A stretch of 64,000 bases of DNA from Hermetia illucens (GCF_905115235.1 NC_051850.1:112409982-112473981); one strand, 5' to 3'. Shown: positions 48,346 through 61,600, counted from the first letter of the stretch. Numbers and translations are program-made. The notes: generated from the sequence alone by a model not told the origin.

Positions 48346-48634
48346 TTCAGCACCACTTAATAGTAATTCTCACTGATAATTCGATTCTGTATGGGTTGTA
48401 TTTATGACAATTGAATTGGTATCTGTCGGTACTTCCACTGCCAGTTTTCTAATACTTTGGTCGTCCAGAAGGCCAGGGTGTTGCGGACTTCCTTGCGGAT
48501 TAGGGTATTTTGTATTTGTGCAAGCGATGTGTTATCGAAAGTATCTTCTTTTTTTATTCCACTATATTTACTTTTGAAGCTTTCTACCACCCAGAAAAGT
48601 ACAATAATTTAAAAAAACCTTCAGTCTACAAAAA
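48346..48634. other. No gene recognised
   Basis: No signature seen. Confidence 0.3.
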
Positions 48635-48912
48635 ACAGTCTACATTCTCGTGGATAAAATCCGGCTCAATAGGTTGCGGTGGGCGGGTCACTTAATCCGT
48701 ATGGATGAGGATGATCCAGTCCAGAAAGTCTATAATGACAATATCCATGGTAGAAAAAGAAGGGCCTGAGATGGAGCGATGGCGTAGGTCAGGACGCCAG
48801 CAGATTTTAGGGATATCGAATTGGTGGACCTCGGCGCAAAACCCAGATGTCCGGAGTTCCTTATTAAAACAGGCTTAGACCGGAAACCGGTTGTTGCGCC
48901 ACTGATGATGAT
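48635..48912 (+). mobile_element. RTE-B LINE 3' end copy
   Basis: VDKIRLNRLRWAGHLIRMDE text, 3' UTR (GGATATCGAATTGGTGGACC) and the tail CCACTGATGATGATGA. Confidence 0.85.
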
Positions 48913-48959
48913 GAATAGTCAATTATTTTAGTTTGAGTATATTATTTTCTTGACGGTAA

Positions 48960-49068
48960 AAAAATTCTGCTCTTCAGGCGATGGTATTGACTTTGCGCGA
49001 GAAGTCCTTCACGGTTTTTCTACCTGAAGGTTCTAGCTTCCGGTTTCCCGATTAGTTTTCTTACTGCT
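48960..49068 (-). mobile_element. DINE-like element 5' end fragment
   Basis: Carries TCTAGCTTCCGGTTTCCCGA at about 49031-49050, the reversed 5' end of the DINE family, with little else. Confidence 0.6.
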
Positions 49069-49587
49069 GAAGAATCGCTTAATCGATTGATATATTAGTT
49101 GTGGACTATAATTTAAAAATATGGTCTTGAAAAAACCTTGTTTTTGGGGGCTCAAAACAGATATAACCCCTTAAGTAGATTGGAGAAATTTAACATTCCC
49201 AGCAGATATCCATTATTTTCATCCTACCCAGCCATGTTTTGGCAATTTCCGTTCCTCTTGCGTTTGCAGGTGTCCAAAATGTACCGATCTAGACCTTTCT
49301 GAACTGCTTTTTCGAGTGGTGTTTGTCAGTCTTTGTTTGCACTTTGAGTAGAGATTCAACACTGGCCTGATTATTGTGTCTTCGATTGCTATTGGCTCTA
49401 AATGTCGGCATGCTTCATTTCTCCAAGTATTTTTGTTGGGCAGTTAGAATATGAAGCTGATCAACATTGAAGTACCTGTGCACTTGCTCAAACGGTAAGG
49501 TTATCTGCTTTCGAAGTGAAGACCACTTCTGTCCACCTGCACGCATATATTCCAAGGCTATACAGCCCTTTACTATCCTTAGGAGGG
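49069..49587. other. No gene recognised
   Basis: No signature seen. Confidence 0.3.
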
Positions 49588-50028
49588 ATATACAAGACAA
49601 TGATCTTGCCTGTCCTCATGTATTCCTCGGAGGCTTGGGTTCTTAGCAAGAAAAATTGCGAACTCTTGGCCGCATTCGAGAGAAGAATCCTCCGAACAAT
49701 TTTTGGCCCCCTACATGAGGATGGACGATTCCGTAGCCTACATAACGACGAAATCTATGAGCGATACCATGACCGTCCGGTTGTGGATAAAATCCGGTTC
49801 AATAGGTTACGGTGGGCGGATAACTTAATTCGTATGGATGAGGATGATCCAGCCCGGAAAGTCTATAAGGGCAATATCTATGGTGGAAAAAGAAGACGAG
49901 GCAGACTCTGCCTGAGATGGAGCGATGGCGTAGGTCAGGACGCCAGACAGCTTTTGGGGATATCGAATTGATGAACCTCGGCGCAAAACTGGGATGTCTG
50001 GAGTTCCATATTAAGGCAGGCCTAGACA
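49588..50028 (+). mobile_element. RTE-B LINE C-terminal copy without tail
   Basis: The frame 49588-49971 has ILPVLMYSSEAWVLSKKNCE, ERYHDRPVVDKIRFNRLRWA, RWSDGVGQDARQLLGISN. The 3' UTR is cut at about 50028 before the (ATG)n tail. Confidence 0.85.
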
Positions 50029-51362
50029 ACGCTTCTTGACCTTTGTGAATCTGAGGACTGTCCTAAAGGCAGAAAGGGTGCAAATTTTTCGACGACCTTC
50101 CTAAAGTATTTTTCTTTTGAGCTTGGGAAGCCGGATAGATGCACACGAAGTACAGAGCCCTGACTGATCCGTGTGTTGGTGAAAACCATGTGATCACCAG
50201 GCATCAAAGTCCCCTGACGTCTATTCAGGGCTTTGATATAGAAGCATGGCTGTATTCAATTGTCAGACAAATTCAGTCTCGGCCAACATGGGTGTATATA
50301 TTCGGTAAATCCATTATAATTAATGTCCCTTTCGATCTTCTTTATCGCAGTCCTGCAGCACCTGAACCATCTGCACAATTTTTGTCACAGTGCGTAGATG
50401 TGGTATTTCTACCTTAATTTGAAGTCGAAATGCACTTTTAAAGTCTATTTGGACTAGGCAAATGACGATGAAATAAATGTAGGTGCTCCAATTAACGTTC
50501 TTAGTGATTACAACTAGTTCAGCCTTCCTAGCTTTCGTTGTGAGCCAGTGTTAGCCCTAAGATTTTGAGTAAAGTAGAGAAAACTCCTCCATGTGGGCAA
50601 CTCCCACTTCTTTTCTTAATTGACCTCCTTCTGGAGGGACTTGAATAACGCCATCAGATGTGACTTTCGTTCACAAACCATTCAAAAATCGAATGTAGAC
50701 GTGGTAATAACATGTGGCTGCAAATATCAGAAGCCAAATGTTGCTAAACCCTTTGCAGAGTTGGACATTGCACAAATCAATGTTGAATGCATGTCCGAGG
50801 TACAGGGTTACTGAAAAAGAATTCCGAAAGATGTGTGCACCTAGTAGAGATAACAAGATTCTAGGATTGAACATGGCTGTTAAGACAGAAGTTGGTTGTA
50901 CCGCTGAAATCCCAAAAAAACCTTGGTCTGCAGATTTTACCTATTATTGTATGTGCTTTTTCATGATTTTTTCATGCTCACTACGTGGGAACTAGAACGG
51001 ATAGGAATCCGCTAAAAAATAACAAAATGGCGACAATGGGCGGGTGTTATCCCATTTTCATTGAAATTTCCATTCCGGGAATCCCAGAAAACACTTCCTC
51101 CCATTTCCACACCCCTCTCATGAGGCCTATCGATCACACTGTGTGCACCGGCTCTTAGTGTGTTTTCGCCTTTATTGGCTTTAAATCGTGACAAATAGGA
51201 CTCGTGGTCTGCTCATGTCGCGATTCACGTGATATTCCCGATTTCAGTTTATTTTATCCCAATAACCCGTTTGAACACTAAACCATTGTCAACTCCCAAG
51301 TATTATCATACCCAGTTGCCGGGAAACTTGCTTATTTATAAATAGACGTAAATCTGATAACG
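50029..51362. other. No supported gene
   Basis: A minus-strand frame at 50022-50207 and plus-strand frames near 50139-50417 show no recognised domains; possibly an old LINE. Nothing else seen. Confidence 0.3.
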
Positions 51363-51660
51363 GGCATACATATGGCTCAGTGGTCAGAGCACCAGGATAT
51401 AATACGAAAGGTCGTTCAAGTCTCGCTGGTGGCTGAAGGATTTGCATCGTGACTAGATATAGGATACCATTCGACTGACTGTAAATGAGTACCTGAATTA
51501 AATCACGGTAATAATCACGAGCTAGCGCATCCTGACCTCCCACAATTTACATACATACCTCCTGCAGTGCACCGCTACGGTTTTGAATGAAGTGCTCTAA
51601 CACGCTTCGAAGCCCAGATCCAATTGGAGTGTTGCGCAAACGATTATTTTTATCATTATC
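51363..51660 (+). mobile_element. tRNA-derived SINE, near full length
   Basis: A box TGGCTCAGTGGTCAGAGC (51372-51389), a diverged B box (CGTTCAAGTCTC), the body, and 3' end GTGTTGCGCAAACGATT followed by (ATT)n-like sequence. Confidence 0.88.
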
Positions 51661-52395
51661 GTTGACTTATGAGTATTTATTAAGACTAGCAATGGAATTT
51701 TACCGCCTAAGGAATTGAGTGGGCCCGTATTTTTTCACTCATTTGCTGAGTTATATTTTGAGATTCAAATAGTTTCCTAAACGCATGTCTTGCAAATGTC
51801 GAGGAGCACGTGAAAATGCAAATGTTAAACATAAACAATAGCACAGCGCAGTAACAAACAAATCGGAAGCAGCAGTCAAGTTCAACGAACGTTTGTAAAC
51901 AATGGAATACCACGGCATGATAAGCACGTGGCTGTGATTGTAAACAGTAATTTGCGCAAGTACTACAATCATGATTTATCAGGAATTCTCATGAACTGTC
52001 ATGATTTTTCTGGAAAATCAATAAAAGGATAGGTGGCATACTGCACGCACCAGAACGTCTGTTTCACATAAAAACACCGATAGACACAAGCCTTACTGTC
52101 GGCCATGTTGGAAAAATTCTATCGTTTCCCTTGAGCTGGATTAAGTTTTCGGTTTTTTTCATGTGAAGAAACTCGAAAAAAATTGATAAAATTGCTCGGG
52201 TTTGTGAGAATAGTAGTAGTCGCGTTAGGTTTATATGAGGATACATTGGAACCATGCGTTCTGAACGAATTATGTACAAAAATGAAATTATAACAGTGCC
52301 ATATGAGAAAGTATCGAATTAGTGCAACCTTTTCCTAGTCTAAACTAGAAAATTTAACGATATTACTTAAATCAATGTTAAAGTAAAATGAAATT
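51661..52395. promoter_or_regulatory. Upstream region of the alpha2-delta gene
   Basis: 734 bp free of recognised repeats between the SINE and the first coding exon; the promoter and 5' UTR should lie here or further upstream. No clear TATA/initiator pair seen. Confidence 0.3.
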
Positions 52396-52511
52396 ATGAG
52401 GAGGATCAAGAAGCTAGTCTCGGCGTTAAGTGTGTTTTGTTTCGTTGCCTTTTTTCCACAAAGTGCCGACTTTTCGTCGCGTCCTGCTGAGGAAAATATT
52501 AAATACGATCT
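52396..52511 (+). CDS. alpha2-delta exon 1
   Basis: 116 nt ending GATCT|GTAGGT; the donor avoids the in-frame TAG two bases later and leaves two bases that pair with the first base of exon 2. An upstream ATG at 52388 stops after two codons. Confidence 0.8.
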
Positions 52512-55500
52512 GTAGGTTCTCGTTTTTTTCAAAATTCCGATATATGAAAGTCTTTCAATGGATTTCTCGTGTTGCAGTGTACATCGGTGGGTGGATAAGC
52601 TCGGCTTGGAATTATGGCACCTGGGGGACTTCATAACGAGGCGGAAGGAAGTTCAAGAGGTAACCTATTTCTAGTCTTTATATTGATTTTCCATCAAAAG
52701 TAATCTGGAACTAATCGATGATGTAGGAATTAGGTTATAGAGAGGAAAGTCTGCATGGCGTCCAGGAACTGCGATTACTGAAAGTAGGTTGTTTGGTCTA
52801 TACAGGTGTGCAGGCATTTGGTTGGCAGTGGATACATAAGGCATTGCATTGCAGTAGTCTAGATGGAAATATTAAACGTTCCTTACAAGTAGAGCACAGG
52901 AATGCAGTCAAATGCACAAGAAATACTCTGCAGCCCAATTTCTACAGCCTTTTTACATCAGAACCCTGAGGCCTTTAAGCAAATTTTACTCTGTTCTACT
53001 TCAGTATCATTATTTACCGTGTCGTATACATTCAAATTTGTTCTTTGTTGCGTAGAGATATGTATGTCATTTGACAAAGCGAAATTAATATTTTTGGGTT
53101 GCAATAATTATGGGTTTCATTATATGCAGAGAATGGGCTTCCTTTTACAGTTACGAAAAAATCCTTACTATATTGTTCAAGACTGCATTTTATTGAATAA
53201 AGCTTTCTTGCTGATTTTTTAAGAAAATAACTCTTAACTAAATAGGGAACAATAGTTCACTTCACCAATTCGATTTTAGGATATGTTATATTTCCATTAT
53301 TTGATAGTAGTAGAAATAGAATTATTTGATAATAGTAGAAATAGAACTACGTGAACATTTTGTGTGAAACAAAACCTTATTAAAATCAATTCATTGTCTG
53401 CCTGCCCGTCTGTCTGTTACACCCGATTTACTCCGAAACTGCTTGACCGATAATTACGAAGTTTTGGAGAGAACATATGGTCTGTGTGTCCCTTTATATG
53501 CAAATATATCTATCTGAATTCGGCACTACCCCAAAGCTTGATTAACATATAACATATGAATAAATACATATGCCAGTCTGGAGTAATTGATATTGATATA
53601 TAAATGATTAAAAAACTAAAACGAAATGTTTCCCTGCAACCTCCCATTCACGTGAGCTCACTTTGTTGTGGTATTGATGAATTGATATGTTATGATGACG
53701 TCATACAGGTTTTAGAATGCACGAAATTCACACAAAATGTAAAAGTTTTACCTTCCATAACTTTGTAAATAATAGTTTGATTTCCGTCAAACTTCTCAAA
53801 GTTATGCCTTATGTTATCCCTTATGCAAGTACTATACTATTATTAAATTTATTTGTGCAGATTTTGGAACGGGATGTATTTTCAGGCCTAGATTTCATTT
53901 AGATACGCTACTGTGATAGGATAGGTTCTGAGAGCGAGACCTGTTAGAATTTTTGGGGGTTATATTTTGAGCCCTCACTCCCCTACATTTTACCCGATAT
54001 CAAATGTAGGACGAATTTCGAAACTACTACTAATTGAGCCCTTCCATTTGATACCCCACATGGCCATATTTTAGGGAAAAAAAGTTGTACACTCCATTCA
54101 CATGTATGAGAGCCCTCCTAAAGCTTAACACAAAATAACGTCACTTGCTGTATGTAAAGAAAACAACAGACCACGTGCTCTCACCAACCACCATCAACAT
54201 CGTGACAATCGGTTCAGCTGTTTCCGAATAAATCGGGTGTGACAGACAGACAGATAGACGGGCAGACATCGACTCGATTCTAACAAGGTTTTGTTTTACA
54301 CAAAGCCTTAAAATGTTGGGCCCGCCGTGGAGTAATAAAAAACATTACAAAAATACTAATTTTTACTCCATTTGTCTGTTTTTCTGGGTATTTTTTTAGA
54401 ACTAGAATATAATTTCACTTTTTTGAAATATTTTAAACAATAGTAGCAATTATCTTGAACTTTTTTTTCTTTATTCCCAGAGTTTCAAAGAGGCGGAAGT
54501 TGTTTCTCGAGTTGGAGCAAAAATTGTGGAGGACATGGCAAATGATATTAAAGTTATGATGGATTTAAAAATCAGCGCTGTCCGGGTAAGTAATTTTAAA
54601 ATTAAGCTTCTTTAAAAACTGTGGTACTACCGGCGTTAGAACGTCAGTAAATTCTTCCGAGACGAACAAATACGTGCCTCCACGCTAGATATTGGTATCT
54701 TCACTGGAAAGACGGGAGAATTCGGAAGAGGCAAATTGATATTGGCGCTCTGCAAGAACTGCGACATAGAATACGAAGGAGTAAAATGGCTGTAAACTTG
54801 GCTATTTTGGTACACATTTCCGTGGAAATCGAAGTAGGGCTTTTTTGAAGTACTTAAGAAGAAATGAGGTACGATGGAAGTCGGCGGGATAAATAAACAC
54901 GGAGCTATGATCATAATAATATTAATACTTGAATTTTTGACATAAAAATCAATAATAATAACGTGGCTTTCATATATAAATTAAAAGTAAGCCGAATCCC
55001 TTGAGAACCTAATGTATTTAAGACCTCGCAATAAATTCTATCTTAGTGTCATCGGTGGTATGTACATGTAATTCACGCTGAGGAGAGCTCACTTGCCACG
55101 ATTGCTCTTTCACACAGAACCTTGGCATATTTATTTGAGAATAATCGTTGTCAGTTTCTGAAGTATCACGACCGAAGAGAGACAGGGAGAGGAAAGGTAA
55201 AAGAGGCTCTCAAAAAGGGTAAGGGCTGGTGTCATAGCTGACCAACAGATCATAACATAAGTGTGAGAAAATAAAGTCTTTTGAGAACCCTTGTGCTTCA
55301 ATGAACGGGCTTGGGCAAAAAAGTAGCTGATTCATGGCAATTCTATAAGAGGGTTCACAGCCCAAAGGTAATAGTGATGTACAAGGCTATGTACAATGCC
55401 GCAACAGCGTTTACAACCCAACTTAAAAGGTCATAAGAGGAGAGAGAGAGAAGTCGTGCAACGACTTCAGTCTAGTGGTCATAAGCGCAAAGCGCGGTCG

Positions 55501-58500
55501 ACGCGTGATTTTGCCAAGCTAATATAGACCAAACTCCTTCCAGCGAAGTAAGGCTTCATGGTGGTTCTGCCCTTCTATAGAAACTGCCCATTTTGGCGCT
55601 GCAACTCGATTCTAAGAGTTATTTCTCTATACATAAAAATAACCGCCTCTTTCTTTCTTTGCCATATCAAAACTAAGATTGCTTGCAAGCAATGTAAAAT
55701 TCTGTGCACCGATTTGTTTTACACAAAAGAGGAAGTAGAAAATAGATAAGCAAATAAAAAATACTTAAGTAAGTAAAACCACACCAAATCCTGAAAAAAT
55801 GACAAGATATAGCCAATGAAATTCAAAATAACAATATATGAAGCAGGGACAATGTACAAGCACTACAAATAAAAAAGTGGGGAGAGACGCATAAAGTATG
55901 CGAGGTGGCTTGGCCGCGACTTGGCTATACAACATAAGCACAAGTCGGGAAACCGCAAGCTGGAGCTTTTATGAAAACAGTTGAGTGGATATTCGTTCCA
56001 TTAGTACCTAGTACGTAATATATGTTATATAATATATATATTATGTGAGAATATCCACTTTGACAAGATACTGATATTTGAAGTCTTGAATTTCTACAGA
56101 AGTAACAACTTTGAATTTTGTTATTAATAGCGCGATTTTCACCAACTTTGGTAGGACCCTCTATAGTACAGCCTACATTGCTGCGAAATTTCTCAATTCG
56201 AGGATGAACTTAACTTTAGTAATATGCTATTATTAACTTTAGTTGAACAGATTGACCATATAGTGGCAGCCTCTTGATTTTTTCAAATTTTCCGGTTGGG
56301 TAGTTTCTTAGAATGGATCCGTAAAAGAAATGATCATTCTCGGCCCCCACACTCCCCACATTTCTAACAAATGTCAAAACTAAGACCGGCTTCGAAAAGT
56401 AATAAACGCGAGCTTTTATTTGATACTCCACATGATTATATTTAGTGAAAAAATGGACATTCCCTTTTGCATGTATGGGGATCCCCCTTAAATTCCACGT
56501 AGAATGATGTAACTCACTGTGTGCGGGAGAGTTCACAGTTCCCACCCTGCAACCTAATTTGGTGTCAATCGCTATAACCGTTTCAAAAAAAAAAATGCCT
56601 ATGATATATACTGACAGACTGACAGGCAGACAGTAACCCGATTTTAATAAGGTTTTGTTTTACAGAACCTTAAAAAGTGGGCATCTAGGTATTCACAACT
56701 AGGAAAAATAAAAGTCTCAGCGGGGGGTTCATCTGCAATCTACCTCCGGGTTTAATTCATTTTTATGAATGGAAGCGACGGGACTAATGTAAGTGACATT
56801 AACAATTAACACTTGCTACGCAAATAGTCCCTTCCGCAGTTTTCAAAACTAATTCATTCAAATTAATTACATTCAAAAGTAACAGCTGAACGAACGAAAA
56901 ACGCCGCCATATTGCAAATGACGTGAACTGCTTCTATTCTCCTCTATTTCTTTGTTTTCGCATCGGACTTGTTGTATATTAATTCATACAAGTCCGTGTA
57001 ATGAACTTCATTTGCCAGCTCTCCCACTCCGCGCACACGCAGTCATTCCGCTGTTGTATTTCAGGTTTAAGCTGTGAGAGGTCGTTTCATCTGTTTCTTC
57101 ATGTTCATCTTCATGTTTTTTCCAAAGAAGCTTTTTTGTTTGAAGTAACTCCCAGATATTCCAGTTATCTCTTTTTAAGGTTTTGTGTAAACACAAAACC
57201 TTATTAAAATCGGTTTACCGTCTGTCTGTCTATCTGTCTGTCTGTCTTTTTTTTTTTTGTTGAGGAGGTGGAAATCTTCAAAAAGACACTGGTCTCCACA
57301 CACCAGCGTGTGGGATTTTTACCCACTAAAACCACCCCCGACTCCCTCCCTGCCCCGCGGAACCACCATAAGGTATTACATCACGGGGCGGAGTCAGCTC
57401 ACTCTAGCTTTGTCACCTTTCTTCTATACGCGGCGCACGTGACCGCGCTTTTCTCCTTTCCTCTGCCTTTCGCAATTTATCTTGAATAGATGCGATCATG
57501 GAGTTGACCGCATCCCAATTCTCTTGATGTGCTAGCATTTTCGGTACCAGATTTTCTGGTACCAGCACCTCTCCTAGAGTCTCTTCTAGATTCCTCCTTT
57601 CTTCCGCAAATCTCGGACAGTGGAAGAATACATGCTCTGGGTCCTCTGGGACTCCATTGCAATTTGGACAATCGGGTGAGGTCTCCAATTTAAACCTGTG
57701 AAGGTATTGGAGATATCCTCCGTGTCCCGTGAGAAACTGGGTGAGATTATAATTAATCTCACCGTGTCGTCTCTCCAACCACTCCTTGATGGCAGGAATG
57801 AGCCTGTGCGTCCACCGGCCCTTTCCCGAGGGTTCCCAACGCTCTTGCCATCTATTTATGGATCTCTCCCTTTCAGCGTTCTTCGTCCGCGATGAGGAAG
57901 AGGTTGGCTTTGCTTTGTATATATTCGCCATCTCATCTGCCAAGATGTCAATCGACATCATTCCAGAGATGACGAATGCTGCATCATCTGAGACAGTCCT
58001 GAAGGCAGAGCATACCCTCAGGGCTGTCCTCCTGAACTCAGTTTGGTAGCATTCCCTGACATCCACAACGCCTCCCTCCAAACTGGGGTCGCATAGAGCA
58101 TGATCGGGGTCACCACCCTGGCTATAAGCAACCTAGAGGTATGCCGTGGCCCTCCCACGTTCGGCATCATCCTCGCCAGGGCCATACTAGCAGTGGATGA
58201 TTTATCACAAACATACTGTAAGTGTTGCTTATAGCTGAGCTTCCTGTCTATCACCACCCCCAAGTATTTGATGGTCGGCTTGGAAGTGATGATATGATTC
58301 CCGATTCTAACACAGGCGTAATTTCTCTTCCGGTGCTTTGTGATGAGGACCGCTTCTGTTTTTTCCTCCGCAAGCGTCAAACCAGAGCTCTCCAACCAGC
58401 ATTTGACAGCACTGATTGCTTCGCTTGAGTATAACTCAGCATCTTCAAGATGCTTTGCGACAACAACCAGTGCTATGTCGTCAGCGTAACCCACCACTGT

Positions 58501-58550
58501 GGCTTCCTCCGGAAGGGGAAGATTAAGTACATCGTTGTACATGTTTGTCT

Positions 58551-58615
<65 letters not shown>

Positions 58616-61600
58616 GTAGAAAGGTGGGAACTGTGAACGTTCATACATACAGTGAGTTACATCCTTTTAAGTTGAATTTAAGGGGGGGGTCCCCATACAT
58701 GCAAAAGGGGGATGTAAAATTTTTTTTCATCAAATATAGTCATGTGGGATATCAAATTAAAGGTCTCGATTAGTACTTTTCGAAGCCGATCTTAATTTTG
58801 ACACTTCTAAGAAACGTGGGGAGTGCGGGGGGTTGAAAGTGATCATTTCTTTAAGGGGGCCATTCTCGGAAACTACCAAACCGAAAAATCTGAAAAAAAT
58901 CAGAAGGCTGCCACTAGATGGTACCTTGGCTCCGAAATACCTTTCATACCGATATCTGTTCAAAGAAAGTTAATAATAGCATATTACTGTAATTTTTTGT
59001 AATTGGCTGGAAACCCCCCTTAAATTCATCCTAGCGGCACGAAATTCTGCAGTGATGTAGGCTATAATGTAATGCATGATCATACCAAGTTTGATGGAAA
59101 TCGCACTATTACTAACAAATTTAGATAGATAGATAGATAGATAGATAGCTTTATTAGTGTAAATCAATTCATGTTCAGATACAATCAATATTTAAGTGAT
59201 ACAGACTAAGTCTTTTCAACTATGGTAAGTTGTGCAGTATAAACAATCTTAATAAGTGCAATCGCTTCAATTCTCAAAATTCCCTAGGAAAATTTAAAAA
59301 AAAAAAAACCTAGCTTGCAACTTACGACCTAAACTTATACCTATTACTAGCCTAAACTAGCTCTAAACCAAATTGACGATTTAATATTTGATGTGAATAA
59401 TGCAATCTGGGAAGGTATAGAAATAAGTACTCCTAAGCTTACAAAGCAAGATGCGTGCTCACCCTTACTAGATGAAAAAAACATTAGGGATAATTCGGAG
59501 AAAGAATGACGTCAGACGACAATGGCAAAGGTCCAAGGACCCTTCATTGAAGACCCAGGTAAATCGTTTAGGTAAACAAATTAAAGAAAGAATTTTTAAA
59601 CTGAGAAACATAAAATGGAATCGAACTCTTTCAAGTTTAAAACAAAGTTCTGAAGTCTGGAAATTTCACAAATTGTTTAAGAAGGGTAACAAAAATAAAA
59701 TTCCTCCGTTAGCAGCTGAAAATGGCCAACTGATATACGCCGACATTTCGAAGGCTGAATTAATTGCTAAAAATTTTCAATTGGCGCATGCTATCTCCAA
59801 AGATATGGGAAATCCTTTAAATGACGCGATCGTTGCTAACGCTACTAAAAACATTCCAAGCACGTTTGAAGTTCCAAAAGACGCTTACTGTAAAATAAAA
59901 GAGATTAAGAAGTTAGTTAAAAAGCTTAAGAATAGAAAAGCTCCTGGAGTCAACCAGTTACCGGCAGTTGCATTCAAAAATCTTCCTAAGAAAGCATTTC
60001 CCATAATTCAATTAATTTTTAACGCATGTTTAAAAGTGGCTTACTTTCCAGTAGCGTGGAAGTATACTATTGTTATACCCATTTTGAAAAGAGGTAAAAA
60101 TCCGAACTGTGTTAAAAGCTATCGGCCCATTAGTTTGTTACCGGTTCTATCAAAACCGTTCGAAAAAATTATTAAAGTCCGAATTGATCGCTTTCTGCAA
60201 AGCACAAATTTGATACCCAAGGAACAATTTGGGTTTAGAAATGGCCATTCAACCGTCCACCAGCTTTACAGAGTTTCGAGGGACATAACACAAGCTTTAA
60301 GTTCAAAGAATTCCGTCGGTATGATCACATTGGACATCGAAAAAGTTTTTGATGCCGTGTGGCATGACGGTTTGATATTCAAACTTTTCACTTTCGGTTT
60401 TCCATTATACCTCGTCAAATTGATTCGGTCTTTTCTTACAAATCGCTATTTTTCCGTTAAAGTTAATCTTACAATATCTTCACGCAGAATTATTCCAGCA
60501 GGTGTTCCTCAGGGTTCGCCATTAAGCCCGACTCTTTTTAATATTTACACATCCGATATCCCAGTGGACAACACCTGTCAGCTTGCCATTTTTGCGGACG
60601 ATACCGGCTTATATGTCGCCAGTGTCGACCCTTCCATTATAATTATGACTTTAGAGCGAAAGTTAGAAACTCTATATCAATACTACCATAGATGGCGAAT
60701 TAAAGTCAATATGAACAAAACGAATGCAATTTTCTTTACCCGTAAAAGAAAACGCTCCAGCCTACCTTCTCGCGAAAACTTCCTTGGATCCAGCATCTCG
60801 TGGGGGGATAGTATTAAATATTTAGGAATGACCCTAGATAGAAAAATGACATTTAAACCCCATACTGAAGATGTTTGTATGAAAGTCTCCAAGTGTATCC
60901 ACGCATTATACCCATTAATAAATAGGAAATCGCAATTATCGCAATTCAATAAGCTGCTTATTTTTAAAGTAGCTATGCAACCGATTCTACTGTACGCGGC
61001 TCCAGTCTGGAATCATTGCGCTAAATGCCACAAGTCCAAACTTCAGATCTCCCAAAATAAAGCTTTGAAATTAGTTCTGGATAAACCTTGGTACTTTTCA
61101 ACTCAGTGGCTACATCAAATCGCGAATATTAACAGAATATTACAGCTTGCAGAGAAAAGCACGAGAGCTTTTCTACGCAGATGTAAGTCGGTAAAGAACC
61201 CGCTAATTGCATCTTTCTCTAATTATTGCTAAGGTATACATTATTAGAGTTAGTTTAGGCTAGTAATAGGTACTAACAAATTTATAATACGTCGAAATTG
61301 TTGCATCATTGAAAATTGAAGACTATCATGTCAATATCACCCGAAAGTGGACATATGCATATATTACATGTTACGTACTAAGAAATACACAAAACCTTTC
61401 GTACCTGAAGCGTCCAGCTTCCGGTTTCCCGACTTGTTTGTAAATAATCGCGTGCTTTCATTGGGATATACCGAAAGATCATACGTAAGGCACCAACTGT
61501 CAATCAAATCAACGGCACGTTATATAGATTGTTTGTGTCACAGTTGTGTATTTCTGTACAAACTGGCGATAGCACACATCCTTTTTAGCAGTCTTTCGTT

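Larger units (their letters stand above)
57248..58544 (-). mobile_element. R1-clade LINE inserted in the GACA/GTCT array
   Basis: Minus strand, 5'-truncated in the RT. It begins at the array (58545) and runs from RT motif C through the last zinc finger to a 3' UTR and an A-rich tail at 57248-57258; the array resumes at once on the other side (57219-57247). The last domain, GKGRWTHRLIPAIKEWLERR then YNLTQFLTGHGGYLQYLHRF and a C..C....H....C finger, is R1-clade. One frame break near 58060. Confidence 0.88.
59124..61270. mobile_element. Jockey-clade LINE with 5' inversion (twin priming)
   Basis: Flanked by the 14-bp target duplication TACTAACAAATTTA (59110-59123 and 61271-61284). The left part (59124-59366) is a 3' UTR in minus orientation, with AATAAA and a (TATC)n tail at the target. 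The right part (59367-61270) is the ORF2 region in plus orientation, ending in the same 3' UTR sequence. The two parts share 27 bp as an inverted repeat (59340-59366 and 61244-61270, one mismatch). The endonuclease is absent (5' truncation). Confidence 0.9.
57177..61437 (-). mobile_element. DINE-like element (H7) split by two LINEs
   Basis: Element parts: 57177-57247 (hairpin AAGGTTTTGTG-TAAA-CACAAAACCTT and a GTCT array), 58545-59123, and 61271-61437 (ending at the reversed 5' end CTTCCGGTTTCCCGACTTGT). Together these, minus the 14-bp target duplication, give about 803 bp, equal to the clean copy H1. The two gaps hold an R1-clade LINE and a Jockey-clade LINE. Confidence 0.88.

Noticed and set aside
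51012-51194. A 60-residue minus-strand ORF (MSRFKANKGENT...)
   Set aside because: No domain, no second copy, no splice context.
58545-58644. A Thr/Asp/Arg/Gln-rich N-terminus (repeated TDRQ) for the R1 LINE protein
   Set aside because: It is the translation of the GTCT microsatellite, which has no stop in that frame, and not element coding sequence.
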